Part shown: piece after piece, positions 9,586 to 17,571 of the stretch | Layout: each line of letters opens with the position of its first letter | Numbering within the stretch: position 1 is the first letter of the stretch | Assembly: GCA_963377175.1 (NCBI GenBank) | Contig: CAUJNA010000446.1 | Span: 491,435 to 555,434 of the forward strand | From: Effrenium voratum | Lineage: Eukaryota > Sar > Dinophyceae > Suessiales > Symbiodiniaceae | Direction: 5' to 3' | Length of the DNA stretch: 64,000 nt | Notes under the pieces: generated by a model | The model's database searches: none | Told to the model about the DNA's origin: nothing | Seen by the model: only the letters and a program-made list of their open reading frames with translations | Position numbers and translations under genes: made by a program

Positions 9586-10506
9586 CCCAGTCCTTTTCCG
9601 GTTTGCTTCAACGTACTTGTGTACCCTGCAGATTGGCGCATGGATTTGTGTCTCTTTGACGCCAGCGTATACTTGTCTGTCCAGGGCGCCGTAGCCACTA
9701 CGGGGTCCTCTCACCTTGGCAGACCGCCCAGGGTGAGGGCGCCCGAGTGTACCCCTTGCTTTGCAGCCGGTGTCCGCCGGATGGGCCCCGGCTACAACTC
9801 GTGTGTGGTATGTGGCTGCTTCTGGGCATGTGGTAGTACCTTGCTCCATGCTTCGCGCATGGCTAACGATTGTGGCATGTTTGCCACTGTTTCCTTTTCC
9901 AGTGATCTTGTAGTTCTGCCTGCACTTTTGCAAGGCTCTTGGCGCTTGCACTCACCCACCTTGAAATTGTGCCTGGTGCCCTTTTTGTGGCACCTGCTTG
10001 CACCGCCCTGGGCTACATGTGGAGTTGTACTTTTCGGTGCAATCCGCTCCCTTTCCGATGTCTAGCCAGTTACCTCTTGACAATGGCGGGGGCGCCTCCT
10101 GCGGCCCCCTTGCCTCCTTTTGTGCGTGGCCTTGGGCCCTCTTGATGTGCCACCACTTGGAGAAATCTTAATTCGTGCATGCCTTTCTTTGTGTCTCACT
10201 TGGGGTCGTGCCGCTACAAGTTAATAGCACTTGGCGGATACATTGCGTGGGAGCCGGTTGCCCTGGCTGAAACCTGGTCCCGTTTCGGTTTTGGTGTTGT
10301 TTCGGGTCTTTTTTCGTTTGGCTGGGTTTCAGGGGGGGGTATGCACTCATATCAGGGGGGGGTATGCACTCTATGAGTTGCATGCCACCCCCGGCATCGT
10401 ATTCGAGCTGTCTCCGATTAAAAAAAACTTGGTCCGAGCATGCGAAACTGCTTTAGCCGCGCCGTCGCCTGTGCGTGCTTCGTCGTGCTGGTGGTGATTA
10501 TTAAAC
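9586..10506 (+). other. LINE 3' non-coding tail and short spacer
   Basis: No convincing gene is seen. A 24-bp direct duplication with a run of seven to eight G followed by TATGCACTC occurs at about 10329-10375. A short A-run at 10420-10428 is the best candidate for the 3' end of the LINE. Confidence 0.45.
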
Positions 10507-11060
10507 ACGCCGAGACTGCTGGAGCTGTTTTGCGGCACAAAGTCGATTGGCCGAGCCTTCGAGGCGGCAGGGTGGGAGGTCGTCTCCTTGGACATCGTGT
10601 CGAAATTTGAGCCCACGATCCTGTGCGACATCCGGAGCTGGGACTACACGCTGTTTCCGCCGGGGCACTTTGACATGGTCTGGGCCAGCCCGGTCTGCAC
10701 GGAGTACAGCCGAGAGCTCTGACGAGGCGACGCGCTGGTGCTCAGAGCCCTTGAGATCATGGCGCACTTCGACCCGCTCATGTGGGTCATCGAGAATCCT
10801 GCCACAGGGCTGCTGAAGACCCGACCGTTCATGGAGCGCCTGCCCTGACTGAAAACGTTACCTACTGCAAGTACGGGACTCCGTACAGGAAGCAGACGAG
10901 TGTGCAGGAGCGGCTGTGGGGGGCCGCGCAAGAGGGTCAGAGGGCAGTCGCGAGCTGCTTTACAGCATTCCTACGGCGCTGTGCGAGGAGATTGCAAGCG
11001 CGGCCACGGCAGAGCTTGCGGATTGGCGAGGATACCTCGGGCTCGGGCTGTACCTCTAGC
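10507..11060 (+). pseudogene. Cytosine-C5 DNA methyltransferase-like pseudogene
   Basis: Reading from 10507 gives motif I of C5 methyltransferases (LLELFCGTKSIG), an acidic S-adenosylmethionine-pocket segment (VVSLDI, ILCDIRSWDY), and motif IV with the catalytic Cys in the form WASPVCTEYS. A TGA follows at 10720. The frame continues past it with motif VI (WVIENPATG) to a second stop near 10845. The next conserved piece (VTYCKYGTPYRKQ, about 10858) is in another frame, and LLYSIPTALCEEI (about 10957-10995) in a third. An in-frame stop sits just before the first motif, so no intact start remains. Cytosine methyltransferases carried by retrotransposons have been reported in dinoflagellates. This copy abuts the LINE tail, but nothing shows it belongs to the LINE. 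Confidence 0.75.
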
Positions 11061-11283
11061 TGTGCCTGTCTTGGGCGTGTCTTGGGCGCTGCCTTAGGTG
11101 CTGCTTTGGGCGCAGGTTTGGTCATGGCAGCTGGCTTGGGTGCTGCCTTGGGCGCTGCCTTGGGTGCTGTCTTGGGCGCTTGGTGCTGCCTTGGGCACAG
11201 GCACTGCCTTGGGTGCTGCCTTGGGTGCTGCCTTGGCCACAGGTGCTGCCTTGGGTGCTGCCTTGGGTGCTGCCTTGGCTAGC
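11040..11283 (+). repeat. Low-complexity GGTGCTGCCTTGGGC tract
   Basis: Degenerate copies of GGTGCTGCCTTGGGC (15 bp, with 12-18-bp variants) run for about 240 bp. In one frame they read as Leu-Gly-Ala-Ala repeats. They start where the methyltransferase pseudogene loses similarity. Confidence 0.75.
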
Positions 11284-11289
11284 CGTCTT

Positions 11290-11860
11290 GGGCTTTACTC
11301 TACGCGGGCATCAACCAAAAATTGGTTGGCGCCTGTTTGGGCGAAATTGGAAGCTTGGACCAAAGTCGGAATTCCTGCTCCGGTGTGGTTTCGCTTTTCC
11401 AAGTCTTTTTGCGCACTTTTCGGCCCCAAAGAGAGCGGTGACGAAGCGGTGACGAAGCGGTGACAAACGGTGACAAGCTCGGCGGGCTGGAATTCGCCGG
11501 TTTTCCGGGCCGAAAGCGGAATCCTGAGCAAAGTGACCGTCTCGACCTGCTTTCGACCGAAAACGAGCGAAACTTGAGGCTCAGGCATCCCACTTGCCGT
11601 CCGACACGGAAAAACGAACTCTTCGGACTTGACCGTTTTGAGCGCTTTTTGCACCAAAAACGGAGCCGGACGGAGCGGTGACATCAGTGGTGACAAGCTC
11701 GGGCTGACGGACCACCTCGGCGGGCTGCCGGACTCCGAGCGGGCTGTCGGACCGCGGAAAACCCTGCGGAGAACGAGTTCCGGAACTGGGGCCGCTTTTG
11801 CGCACTTTTGCGACCAAAAAGCGAGCGGTGACAAAGCGGTGACATGCCAAGCCGTATGTG
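11290..11860. repeat. Dispersed GGTGACAAG-type repeat, three tandem units
   Basis: The unit runs about 190-200 bp. It has a purine-rich part with GAAAAACG or GAACGAG words, then TTTTGCGCACTTTT with CCAAAAA-type words, then two to four copies of GCGGTGACAAG or GCGGTGACGAA. Three units are visible, with GGTGACAAG clusters near 11440, 11690 and 11830. The same architecture recurs near 17000-17185 and 18630-18840, and weakly at 16580-16810. No coding potential is evident. Confidence 0.6.
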
Positions 11861-12039
11861 ATCCGTATGATCCGTATGACTCGGCGGGCTGGCGTGGCTC
11901 CGATGCCGGGCAGGAATGTGGCGCGCTCGGTATCGAAGCCTCCACGTTGGGCGAGCTAGTATCCTGGAAAGCGGTAGGATTTAATGTCCACCTTATGGAC
12001 ATTAAAACACGTGATCCGTATGACTCGGCGTGGCTGCGC

Positions 12040-13740
12040 GAAGTCAAATATTCTCTGTTTGTGAAGACGCACAACTAGAGAAATAAATGAGTCAGCTTCG
12101 GCGAGTCAGCTTCGGGCGCAGTGAAGACAGAGCACTCTTCTTTGCAGAGCACTCTCCTTTGCAGAGCACTCTCCTTTGCAGAGCGCTCTCCTTTTCTTTG
12201 CAGAGCGCACTCCTTTGCAGAGCACTCTCCTTTGCAGAGCACTCCTTTGCAGAGCACTCTCCTTTGCAGAGCACCCTCCTTTGCAGAGCACACTTCTTGC
12301 AGAGCACTCTCCTTTGCAGAGCACGCTTCTTTGCAGAGCACTCTCCTTTGCAGAGCACTGTCCTTTGCAGAGCACACTTCTTTGCAGAGCACACTTCTTT
12401 GCAGAGCGCTCTCCTTTGCAGAGCACTCTCCCTTGCGGGGATGGAGACGAGTCAGCTTCGGGCGCGAAGTCAAATAGTTTCTGTTTGTGAAGACACACAA
12501 CTAGAGAAATATATGAGTCAGCTTCGGTGAGTCAGCTTCGGGCGCGGTGAAGACAGAGCACTCTCCTTTGCTTTGCAGAGCACTCTCCTTTGCAGAGCAC
12601 TCTCCTTTGCAGAGCACTCTCCTTTGCGGGGATGGAGACGAGTCAGCTTCGGGCGCAAAGTCAAATATTTTCTGTTTGTGAAGACACACAACTAGAGAAA
12701 TACATGAGTCAGCTTCGGTGAGTCAGCTTCGGGCGCGAAGTCAAATATTTTCTGTTTGTGAAGACACACAACTAGAGAAATACATGAGTCAGCTTTGGTG
12801 AGTCAGCTTTGGGCGCGGGGAAGACAGAGCACTCTCCTTTGCAGAACACTCTCCTTTGCAGAGCACGCTTCTTTGCAGAGCACGCTTCTTTGCAGAGCAC
12901 TCTCCTTTGCAGAGCACTCTCCTTTGCAGAGCACTCTCCTCTGCAGAGCACTCTCCTCTGCAGAGCACTCTCCTTTGCGGGGATGGAGACGAGTCAGCTT
13001 TGGAGTTGTGTGTGATGATGTCGTCTTCTTTTGGGGGGGCGAGTCAGCTTGCGGGGGTGTGTGACGGGGAATCCAGAGGAGTGCAACAGGACGGGCGCGA
13101 AGTCAAATATTTTCTGTTTGTGAAGACACACAACTAGAGAAATAAATGAGTCAGCTTCGGTGAGTCAGCTTCGGGCGCGAAGTCAAATATTTTCTGTTTG
13201 TGAAGACACACAACTAGAGAAACAAATGAGTCAGTGAGTCAGCTTCGGGCGCGGCGAAGACAGAGCACTTTCCTTTGCAGAACACTCTCCTTTGCAGAAC
13301 ACTCTCGTTTGCCAGAGCACTCTCCTTTGCAGAGCACTCTCCTTTGCAGAGCACTCTCCTCTGCAGAGCACGCTTCTTTGCAGAGCACTCTCCTTTGCAG
13401 AGCACTCCTCTGCAGAGCACGCTGCAGAGCACGCTTCTTTGCAGCAGAGCACTCTCCTCTGCAGAGCACTCTCCTTTGCAGAGCACGCTTCTTTGCAGAG
13501 CGCTCTCCTCTGCAGAGCACGCTTCTTTGCAGAGCACTCCTCTGCAGAGCACGCTTCTTTGCAGAGCACTCTCCTCTGCAGAGCACTCTCCTCTGCAGAG
13601 CACGCTTCTTTGCAGAGCACTCTCCTCTCGCTTCTTTGCAGAGCACTCTCCTCTGCAGAGCACGCTTCTTTGCAGAGCACTCTCCTCTGCAGAGCACGCT
13701 TCTTTGCAGAGCACTCTCCTCTGCAGAGCACGCTTCTGGC
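12040..13740. repeat. Composite satellite: 17-bp monomer plus spacer unit of about 80 bp
   Basis: The core monomer is AGCACTCTCCTTTGCAG (17 bp) with CTCCTCTGCAG and CGCTTCTTTGCAG variants, arrayed at about 12128-12440, 12555-12635, 12828-12980 and 13262-13735. Between and after the arrays an 80-bp unit recurs about six times. It contains TCAAATATTTTCTGTTTG, AAGACACACAACTAGAGAA and one or two copies of GAGTCAGCTTCGG. The monomer lacks stop codons on both strands, and because 17 is not a multiple of 3 all six frames stay open for 300-450 bp. These open frames are artefacts of the repeat, not genes. Confidence 0.9.
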
Positions 13741-13750
13741 CAAGTTTTTT

Positions 13751-14230
13751 TTTAGAGGGGGTTTCCCAAATGGATTCTATTCTACCTGACAGGCTCCTAG
13801 CACTCGTCCGTCCAGGAAACGACCTCGTCCTGCGAAGGATTCGAAACCTAAAACGCTGCGCGCAGGCGTGTGGCTGCAAAATAACGACCCCTAGATACGC
13901 GCCGCAATTTGGCTCCAGGTTGCATTTCAAGCGAGGTCAAGCTTTGCCAAAGGAAACCCCTTTTCCATTTCTTTTTGGGACCCCTTTTTTTGGGACCCCT
14001 TGTTTTCTTTTTTGTTTTGTGTTTTTCTTGGCCCTGCAAAGGTTGGCTCGCTTGAAATGCAACCTGGAGCCAAATTGCAAGCATATCTAGGGGTCGTTAT
14101 TTTGCAGCCACACGCCTGCGCGCAGCGTTTTAGGTTTCGAATCCTTCGCAGGACGAGGTCGTTTCCTGGACGGACGAGTGCTAGGAGCCTGTCAGGTAGA
14201 ATAGAATCCATTTGGGAAACCCCCTCTAAA
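13751..14230. repeat. Foldback element: 185-bp inverted arms, 111-bp spacer
   Basis: The left arm (13751-13935) is repeated in reverse complement at 14047-14230 with only a few mismatches around the ATACGCGCC segment. The spacer holds T-rich DNA and two GGGACCCCTT words. Reading inward from either side, both arms begin the same 44-codon frame starting MDSILPDRL, which simply reflects the symmetry. The arms end in TTTAGAGGGG and CCCCTCTAAA. No clear target duplication was found. It could be a foldback or MITE-like transposon, or the scar of an inverted duplication. Confidence 0.85.
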
Positions 14231-14310
14231 GAGAGAGGTCGTCGGTCCCTGAACTTGTGCTTTAGCAGCAGCTATGATGAAGATACAGGGATTTATTCTT
14301 GATTGAAAAC

Positions 14311-14329
14311 ATTTTTCTCTGAAAATCCG
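14311..14329 (+). promoter_or_regulatory. Putative viral-type promoter box upstream of 14359
   Basis: The word TGAAAATCCGTTTAAA lies about 35 nt before the ATG at 14359. The same word with three changed central bases, TGAAAATGTATTTAAA, lies before the next gene. Two genes sharing a spaced box in otherwise unrelated upstream DNA suggest a promoter. Its function is inferred. Confidence 0.4.
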
Positions 14330-14358
14330 TTTAAACACATATTGGCATAACTAAAATT

Positions 14359-14604
14359 ATGAGTTCTACAGATGACGAAGAAGAAACAGGATGCGCAATG
14401 GTTTATCGTTGCAGTAAATGCGACGAAGCAAAGCCAAGAAAGGATTTTCACAAAATGTATGATAGAATTAAAATGGAAGAGATATTTTACAAAACATGTA
14501 AGGAATGCAGAGACAAAGTAAAAACAACAACAGAGTCAAGGAAGGAACAGAAGAAACGAATACAACCCATGGAAATACATAGATTAAAGCCTTTGATACC
14601 ATAG
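14359..14604 (+). CDS. Small zinc-finger protein, virus-like
   Basis: An 81-codon AT-rich frame with an ATG start. It has an acidic N-terminus (SSTDDEEETG), then a CxxC pair in YRCSKCDEAKPRKDF, then a second CxxC (CKEC) about 30 residues on, followed by a basic Lys/Glu-rich tail. Small proteins with this CSKC...DF...CKEC pattern are, from memory, common in large DNA viruses of algae and amoebae and in some protists. The role is unknown; zinc and nucleic-acid binding is likely. A palindromic hairpin lies 15 nt after the stop and a promoter-like box lies upstream. Base composition differs sharply from the GC-rich flanks. Confidence 0.6.
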   Translation: MSSTDDEEETGCAMVYRCSKCDEAKPRKDFHKMYDRIKMEEIFYKTCKECRDKVKTTTESRKEQKKRIQPMEIHRLKPLIP

Positions 14605-14619
14605 TCTTGCTATACTTAC

Positions 14620-14641
14620 AACATGTAAGATCTTATATGTT
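14620..14641 (+). terminator. 3' hairpin after the zinc-finger gene
   Basis: AACATGTAAGA followed by TCTTATATGTT forms an 11-bp palindrome with one G-T wobble, 15 nt after the stop at 14604. The sequence that follows, TAATTATAGTG, also follows the second hairpin at 15434-15473. It may act as a transcription end or polyadenylation hairpin, as known for mimivirus-group genes. Confidence 0.5.
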
Positions 14642-14684
14642 CTAATTATAGTGGTAAAAATATTTGTATAAGTTCTAATTTCTT

Positions 14685-14701
14685 TGAAAATGTATTTAAA
14701 G
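14685..14701 (+). promoter_or_regulatory. Putative viral-type promoter box upstream of 14732
   Basis: TTTGAAAATGTATTTAAA matches the box before 14359 in both its TGAAAAT and TTTAAA halves, with the same 3-nt gap. It lies about 32 nt before the ATG at 14732, nearly the same spacing as in the first gene. That argues against the earlier in-frame ATG at 14690, which sits inside the box. Confidence 0.4.
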
Positions 14702-14731
14702 AAATATCACCTATATATGTATATTAGGACA

Positions 14732-15403
14732 ATGAGCGATACAGAAAATGAAAATAGTCAATATAGTGATACAGAAAGTGTGTATAGTGAATATAGTGAT
14801 GCAGACAGTGAATATAGTAAATATAGTAACACAGTCCGTGAAGATATTGATGCTAAAAATATATTCAGAGAAAAGTTTATGAGTTATAAATGTAGAGACT
14901 GTGAGATGCTAACATTACCAGTTAAACAAGGTTTTTTGAATGGTGTTTGTGATAATATTTGTCAATGTATGATATGTGATAATTGCAATAAACTTATAAA
15001 CGAAATTGATGATATGAATAGCAAATATCTTAATACTAGAAATGTTAAAAATCTTGATGAAGATTTAGAAATATTTGTGTTTGTTCAAATGAATAAGTTC
15101 TTGACTGAAGAAGAATTCGATAACTTATTAGATGATGGAAGTGATAATGATTTTATTTATAAGTATTATAATCTGGTAAAAAGATTATTTGGTATGTGTT
15201 TTAATATTAGGCGTTTAATGAAAGAAGCATTGAATGATAATGACTTTGATTTTTTAAGTTGTGAGTATAAAGCTCACGAACTTAGATATACAGTAACACA
15301 TGCAGTTCATGTAATGGGGATGTTTAGAAAAGAAATAGGAAATAACATTTATAATGAAAAAACAGCTGATAAAATAATGAAACGAATTATAAAAGAATTT
15401 TAA
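14732..15403 (+). CDS. Acidic Cys-rich protein, virus-like (unrecognised)
   Basis: A 223-codon frame, strongly AT-rich. The frame is open upstream, but the ATG at 14732 is chosen because the promoter-like box lies just before it. Residues 1-40 or so are Ser/Tyr/Asp/Glu-rich with repeats of the SEYS or YSDTES kind, resembling a phosphorylation-prone acidic tail. A Cys cluster follows: CRDC, then CDNICQC, then CDNC within 60 residues, consistent with a RING- or treble-clef-like zinc site. The rest is mixed helix with no named domain. The stop is followed 30 nt later by the second palindromic hairpin. Probably a gene of an inserted large DNA virus. Confidence 0.6.
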   Translation: MSDTENENSQYSDTESVYSEYSDADSEYSKYSNTVREDIDAKNIFREKFMSYKCRDCEMLTLPVKQGFLNGVCDNICQCMICDNCNKLINEIDDMNSKYLNTRNVKNLDEDLEIFVFVQMNKFLTEEEFDNLLDDGSDNDFIYKYYNLVKRLFGMCFNIRRLMKEALNDNDFDFLSCEYKAHELRYTVTHAVHVMGMFRKEIGNNIYNEKTADKIMKRIIKEF

Positions 15404-15427
15404 AATTAATTAGAAATAGAGTTGAAC

Positions 15428-15658
15428 TCATAATATAATTATAACATGTAAACATTTATATGTTATAATTATAGTGTAATTTTCCCGTATAAGCCGCGGG
15501 GGTGCTTTCCTACATAGGCCTTTCCCATCCGCATATTGCCATCCAATGTCACACAGATTATTTTCAAGATGTGGGTTAACGGTTTTAATTCTCCTTTTTC
15601 CATTGGTTAACCATTTTTCGGGGAGTGATAATTGGTTGATCCTGCCCTGTCCGGGCAT
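15428..15658 (-). CDS. Possible small ORF facing the viral genes
   Basis: 76 codons from an ATG at 15658. The middle reads like protein (LPEKWLTNGKRRIKTVNP, then GWQYADGKG), but the C-terminus runs through the hairpin at 15434-15473 and is merely hydrophobic. It could be a truncated viral gene converging on the hairpin, or chance. Confidence 0.2.
   Translation of the reverse strand: MPGQGRINQLSLPEKWLTNGKRRIKTVNPHLENNLCDIGWQYADGKGLCRKAPPRLIRENYTIIITYKCLHVIIIL
15434..15473 (+). terminator. 3' hairpin after the acidic Cys-rich gene
   Basis: A perfect 14-bp stem, TATAATTATAACAT paired with ATGTTATAATTATA, around a 12-nt loop. The core AACATGTAA and TTATATGTT words and the downstream TAATTATAGTG are shared with the hairpin at 14620. 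It lies 31 nt after the stop at 15403. Confidence 0.6.
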
Positions 15659-15682
15659 AAAGACAAAACTACTTCAATACAC

Positions 15683-16019
15683 ATGGAGACAAAAGGCTGT
15701 TCAAGGTGCGAAAAAGTAAGGGATCTCAGTGAGTTTAGCGAAGGGAGGATATCATGCGACTCATGCTTGGTGAAGAAAAGAGAGTGGCGAGAGAGGATTG
15801 GAAGATCATGTGTCCATGTTGCCAAATATCAGTGAACAGAGAGGGAATGGCGCGACATGAGCAATCCAATGGACACATAGACAAGTTAAGAGGACGCATC
15901 CGATGGACAAAATGGTAGAATGTATGGAGTGCAAACAATGGATGACACAACGCAATTATATGCGGCATGTGGACTCAAAGAAACATTATTATATGTCAAA
16001 ACTGTTTTGGAACAAGTGA
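15683..16019 (+). pseudogene. Frameshifted multi-zinc-finger gene, virus-like
   Basis: Three consecutive frames together make one protein type. 15683-15835 gives METKGCSRCEKVRDLSEF and then CDSCLVKKREWRER. Around 15790 the coding moves to another frame, giving a C2H2 finger (CPCC followed by RHEQSNGH) up to a TAG at 15918. A third frame (ATG at 15903 to TGA at 16019) gives a second C2H2 finger (CMECKQW followed by RHVDSKKH). A CxxC...CxxC...KREWRER head followed by C2H2 fingers of the form CP-C...H...S-x-H is a known pattern of small viral and protist proteins, by recall. Two frameshifts make this a pseudogene. It is the same general family as the gene at 14359. Confidence 0.65.
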
Positions 16020-16126
16020 ATAGGCTGTTTTTATTTGGATTAAAAGAACCCTACTGTGATGAAATAGAATTGCCCGGATGGGTGTATTTTGTTAGCGGGT
16101 CAGAGTTAGGTCAAAAGTTTGTGTGG

Positions 16127-16475
16127 GGGGCCCTCTGACTGAATGGCAAATGCGGACGGGAGAGGCTGGCTCTAACTCCAGGAGGGCGGCTGCTATCTTA
16201 GAGTCCACCTCTGAGGAAGTGTCGACGGCCGACTGCAGGGCGTACGCGGCGAGGGCACTGGCGTCTGCCTTGGAGGCCACTGGTCAGCCTCGTGGTCAGC
16301 AAGCTCTGCAGCGCCAAGAACGTGTTGTTGCCGGACGCTGCCGTGTTCACTGCCAGGTCTGCCACTTGCGCGTCAGAGCGAGGGCAAGCTGCCCTGTGGT
16401 GACGTGCGTGCCGTCAGTTACCTCTCCGTTGTCCAGGACCTCCGGGATGTTGCCGGTGACAGGTCCTTCAAACAT
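16127..16475 (-). pseudogene. Frameshifted fibre-like coiled-coil gene remnant
   Basis: On the minus strand an ATG at 16475 opens MFEGPVTGNIPEVL, continuing to GQLALALTRK. The reading then moves to a second frame (QVADLAVNTAASGNN, LALQSLLTTRL) and a third (SKADASALAAYALQSAVD, then EVDSKIAAALLELEP). The three pieces join smoothly in style: Ala/Ser/Asp-rich heptads with SKADASALAAYALQSAVD-type words, as in phage and algal-virus fibre or trimeric coiled-coil proteins. Two frameshifts and no intact frame remain. It lies beside the AT-rich viral-like island but is GC-rich, so common origin is uncertain. Confidence 0.45.
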
Positions 16476-16499
16476 GTTTTCTTAGGAGTGAGGAAAGTC

Positions 16500-17190
16500 G
16501 CTACCCACTTGTAGCGCCCTTGTAATTTCGCAACAATTGAGGGAAAATATCCTTCAATTCAAGGTCGTGATACCACCCCTGACCTGCGCACGACGCTCGA
16601 AAATTTCGGGACAGATCGCCGAAGAGCGAAGTCGGAATTCCGACCTCGGTGGAAAGAATTCCGGCCTCGCTTTTAGACCGAAGCCGCGGAGCCGGCCTCG
16701 CTTTGCAGCTTGGAAGATTACGAAAGCTTGTGTCACGGGGTGACACGGACCGTGGGACACCTCGAATCGAGGTTGCTTTTTCCACCCAAAAACGCCCCGC
16801 TGACAAGCGGTGGCTTTCTCCAGCAAAAGAAGCTCCCTTGTCTCAGTGGTTAAGCACAGTCTTGAATCCCGCCTGCGACCGGGCAACCTTTGCCCATTAA
16901 TGAACCAATATTGTTTCAAGCCGATTCAATCTTGACTCAAACTTGGAAAGATTTCGAGCCCTGGAAGTCACTCTGGACGTTCGGCAGGTTGGCGCGTTAG
17001 ACGGCGGGTGACAAGGGCGGTGACAAGTTCGGCAGTTGCCGTGTCACGAGCGAGGACCTTGGCAGGCTGTCGTGCTTGGGCGAAAAACGGAAAATTCTGT
17101 GAAGAACGAAGTCTTCGGAAAGTCGGGAACTTGGCCGTTTTTGCGCACTTTTTCGGTCCAAAAGAGAGCGGTGACGTAGCGGTTCCTCGA
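16500..17190. repeat. GGTGACAAG-family repeat copies and spacer
   Basis: 16580-16810 has GAAGTCGGAATTCCGACC-like and CCACCCAAAAACG words of the family. 16990-17185 is a fuller copy with GGTGACAAGGGCGGTGACA, then GAAGAACGAAGTC, TTTTTGCGCACTTTTT and AGAGCGGTGACGTAGCGG. Between them, 16830-16960 is plain DNA with a weak tRNA A-box-like stretch. No gene is seen. Confidence 0.5.
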
Positions 17191-17191
17191 T

Positions 17192-17570
17192 ATGCACATC
17201 GTGGCCAGGCTCATTTTGACTCGTTCAATCAGGAGGCTTCCGGATTCTGCAAGGTGGGATGCAAATATGCATGACAGTGTGACGAGCTTTTCTTGGGAGC
17301 AACCCGGTTTGACAGCTGGACATGTTGCGCATCAGCCCAGGCAAGGGCGAGCAGCCATACAGGTGGAGGATTTGATGCCAATGCTTGAAGATGGAGCGCC
17401 TCTTTCGGCTTTGTTGGAGGCGGGGCATGTGCCCGAAGTTGGTGGAGGTGGTGATGAGGCAGCGAGTGATCCACCTTCGTCAAGTGAGAGCGGCCCGGAG
17501 TCGCTCGAAGTCAGTCGCTCAGTGGATTCTGCCCAGGCGGGGCAGGAGATGGACACAGGCAATTTTCAGC
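17192..17570 (+). other. Open stretch of unknown meaning before a copia fragment
   Basis: A frame open from 17192 to 17605 encodes a Gly/Glu/Ser-rich sequence (for example EVGGGGDEAASDPPSSSES). It matches no family I know and stops just after the copia RNase H similarity begins in another frame. It may be a retroelement linker remnant or chance. Confidence 0.25.
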
Positions 17571-17571
17571 C

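Larger units (their letters stand above)
1..10430 (+). mobile_element. LINE-type non-LTR retrotransposon, 5' end cut by window edge
   Basis: The order is ORF1, then an EEP-type endonuclease plus reverse transcriptase ORF, then an RNase H ORF, then a roughly 850-nt 3' tail ending at a short A-run near 10420-10428. No LTRs or integrase are seen. This is the order of RNase H-bearing non-LTR elements such as the I and R1 groups. ORF1 and ORF2 each run more than 3.5 kb without a stop, so the copy is fairly young. The only break seen is the +1 shift before RNase H. The true 5' end lies left of the window and the 3' boundary is an estimate. Confidence 0.85.

Noticed and set aside
12128..12440. Regularly spaced short repeats suggesting a CRISPR array
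   Set aside because: Monomers are directly contiguous with no unique spacers, and the context is eukaryotic with no cas genes.
12075..13930. Long open frames on both strands encoding Cys/Ser/Ala/Leu repeats
   Set aside because: They exist in all six frames because the 17-bp satellite monomer contains no stop codon on either strand.
15640..15655. TGGTTGATCCTGCC, identical to the start of eukaryotic 18S rRNA
   Set aside because: The match is only 14 nt and the following bases do not continue as 18S rRNA.
16833..16890. tRNA A-box-like TCAGTGGTTAAGCAC (also TAGCTCAGGGGTTGAGC at 44122)
   Set aside because: No B box or cloverleaf could be built; at most a tRNA-derived SINE remnant.
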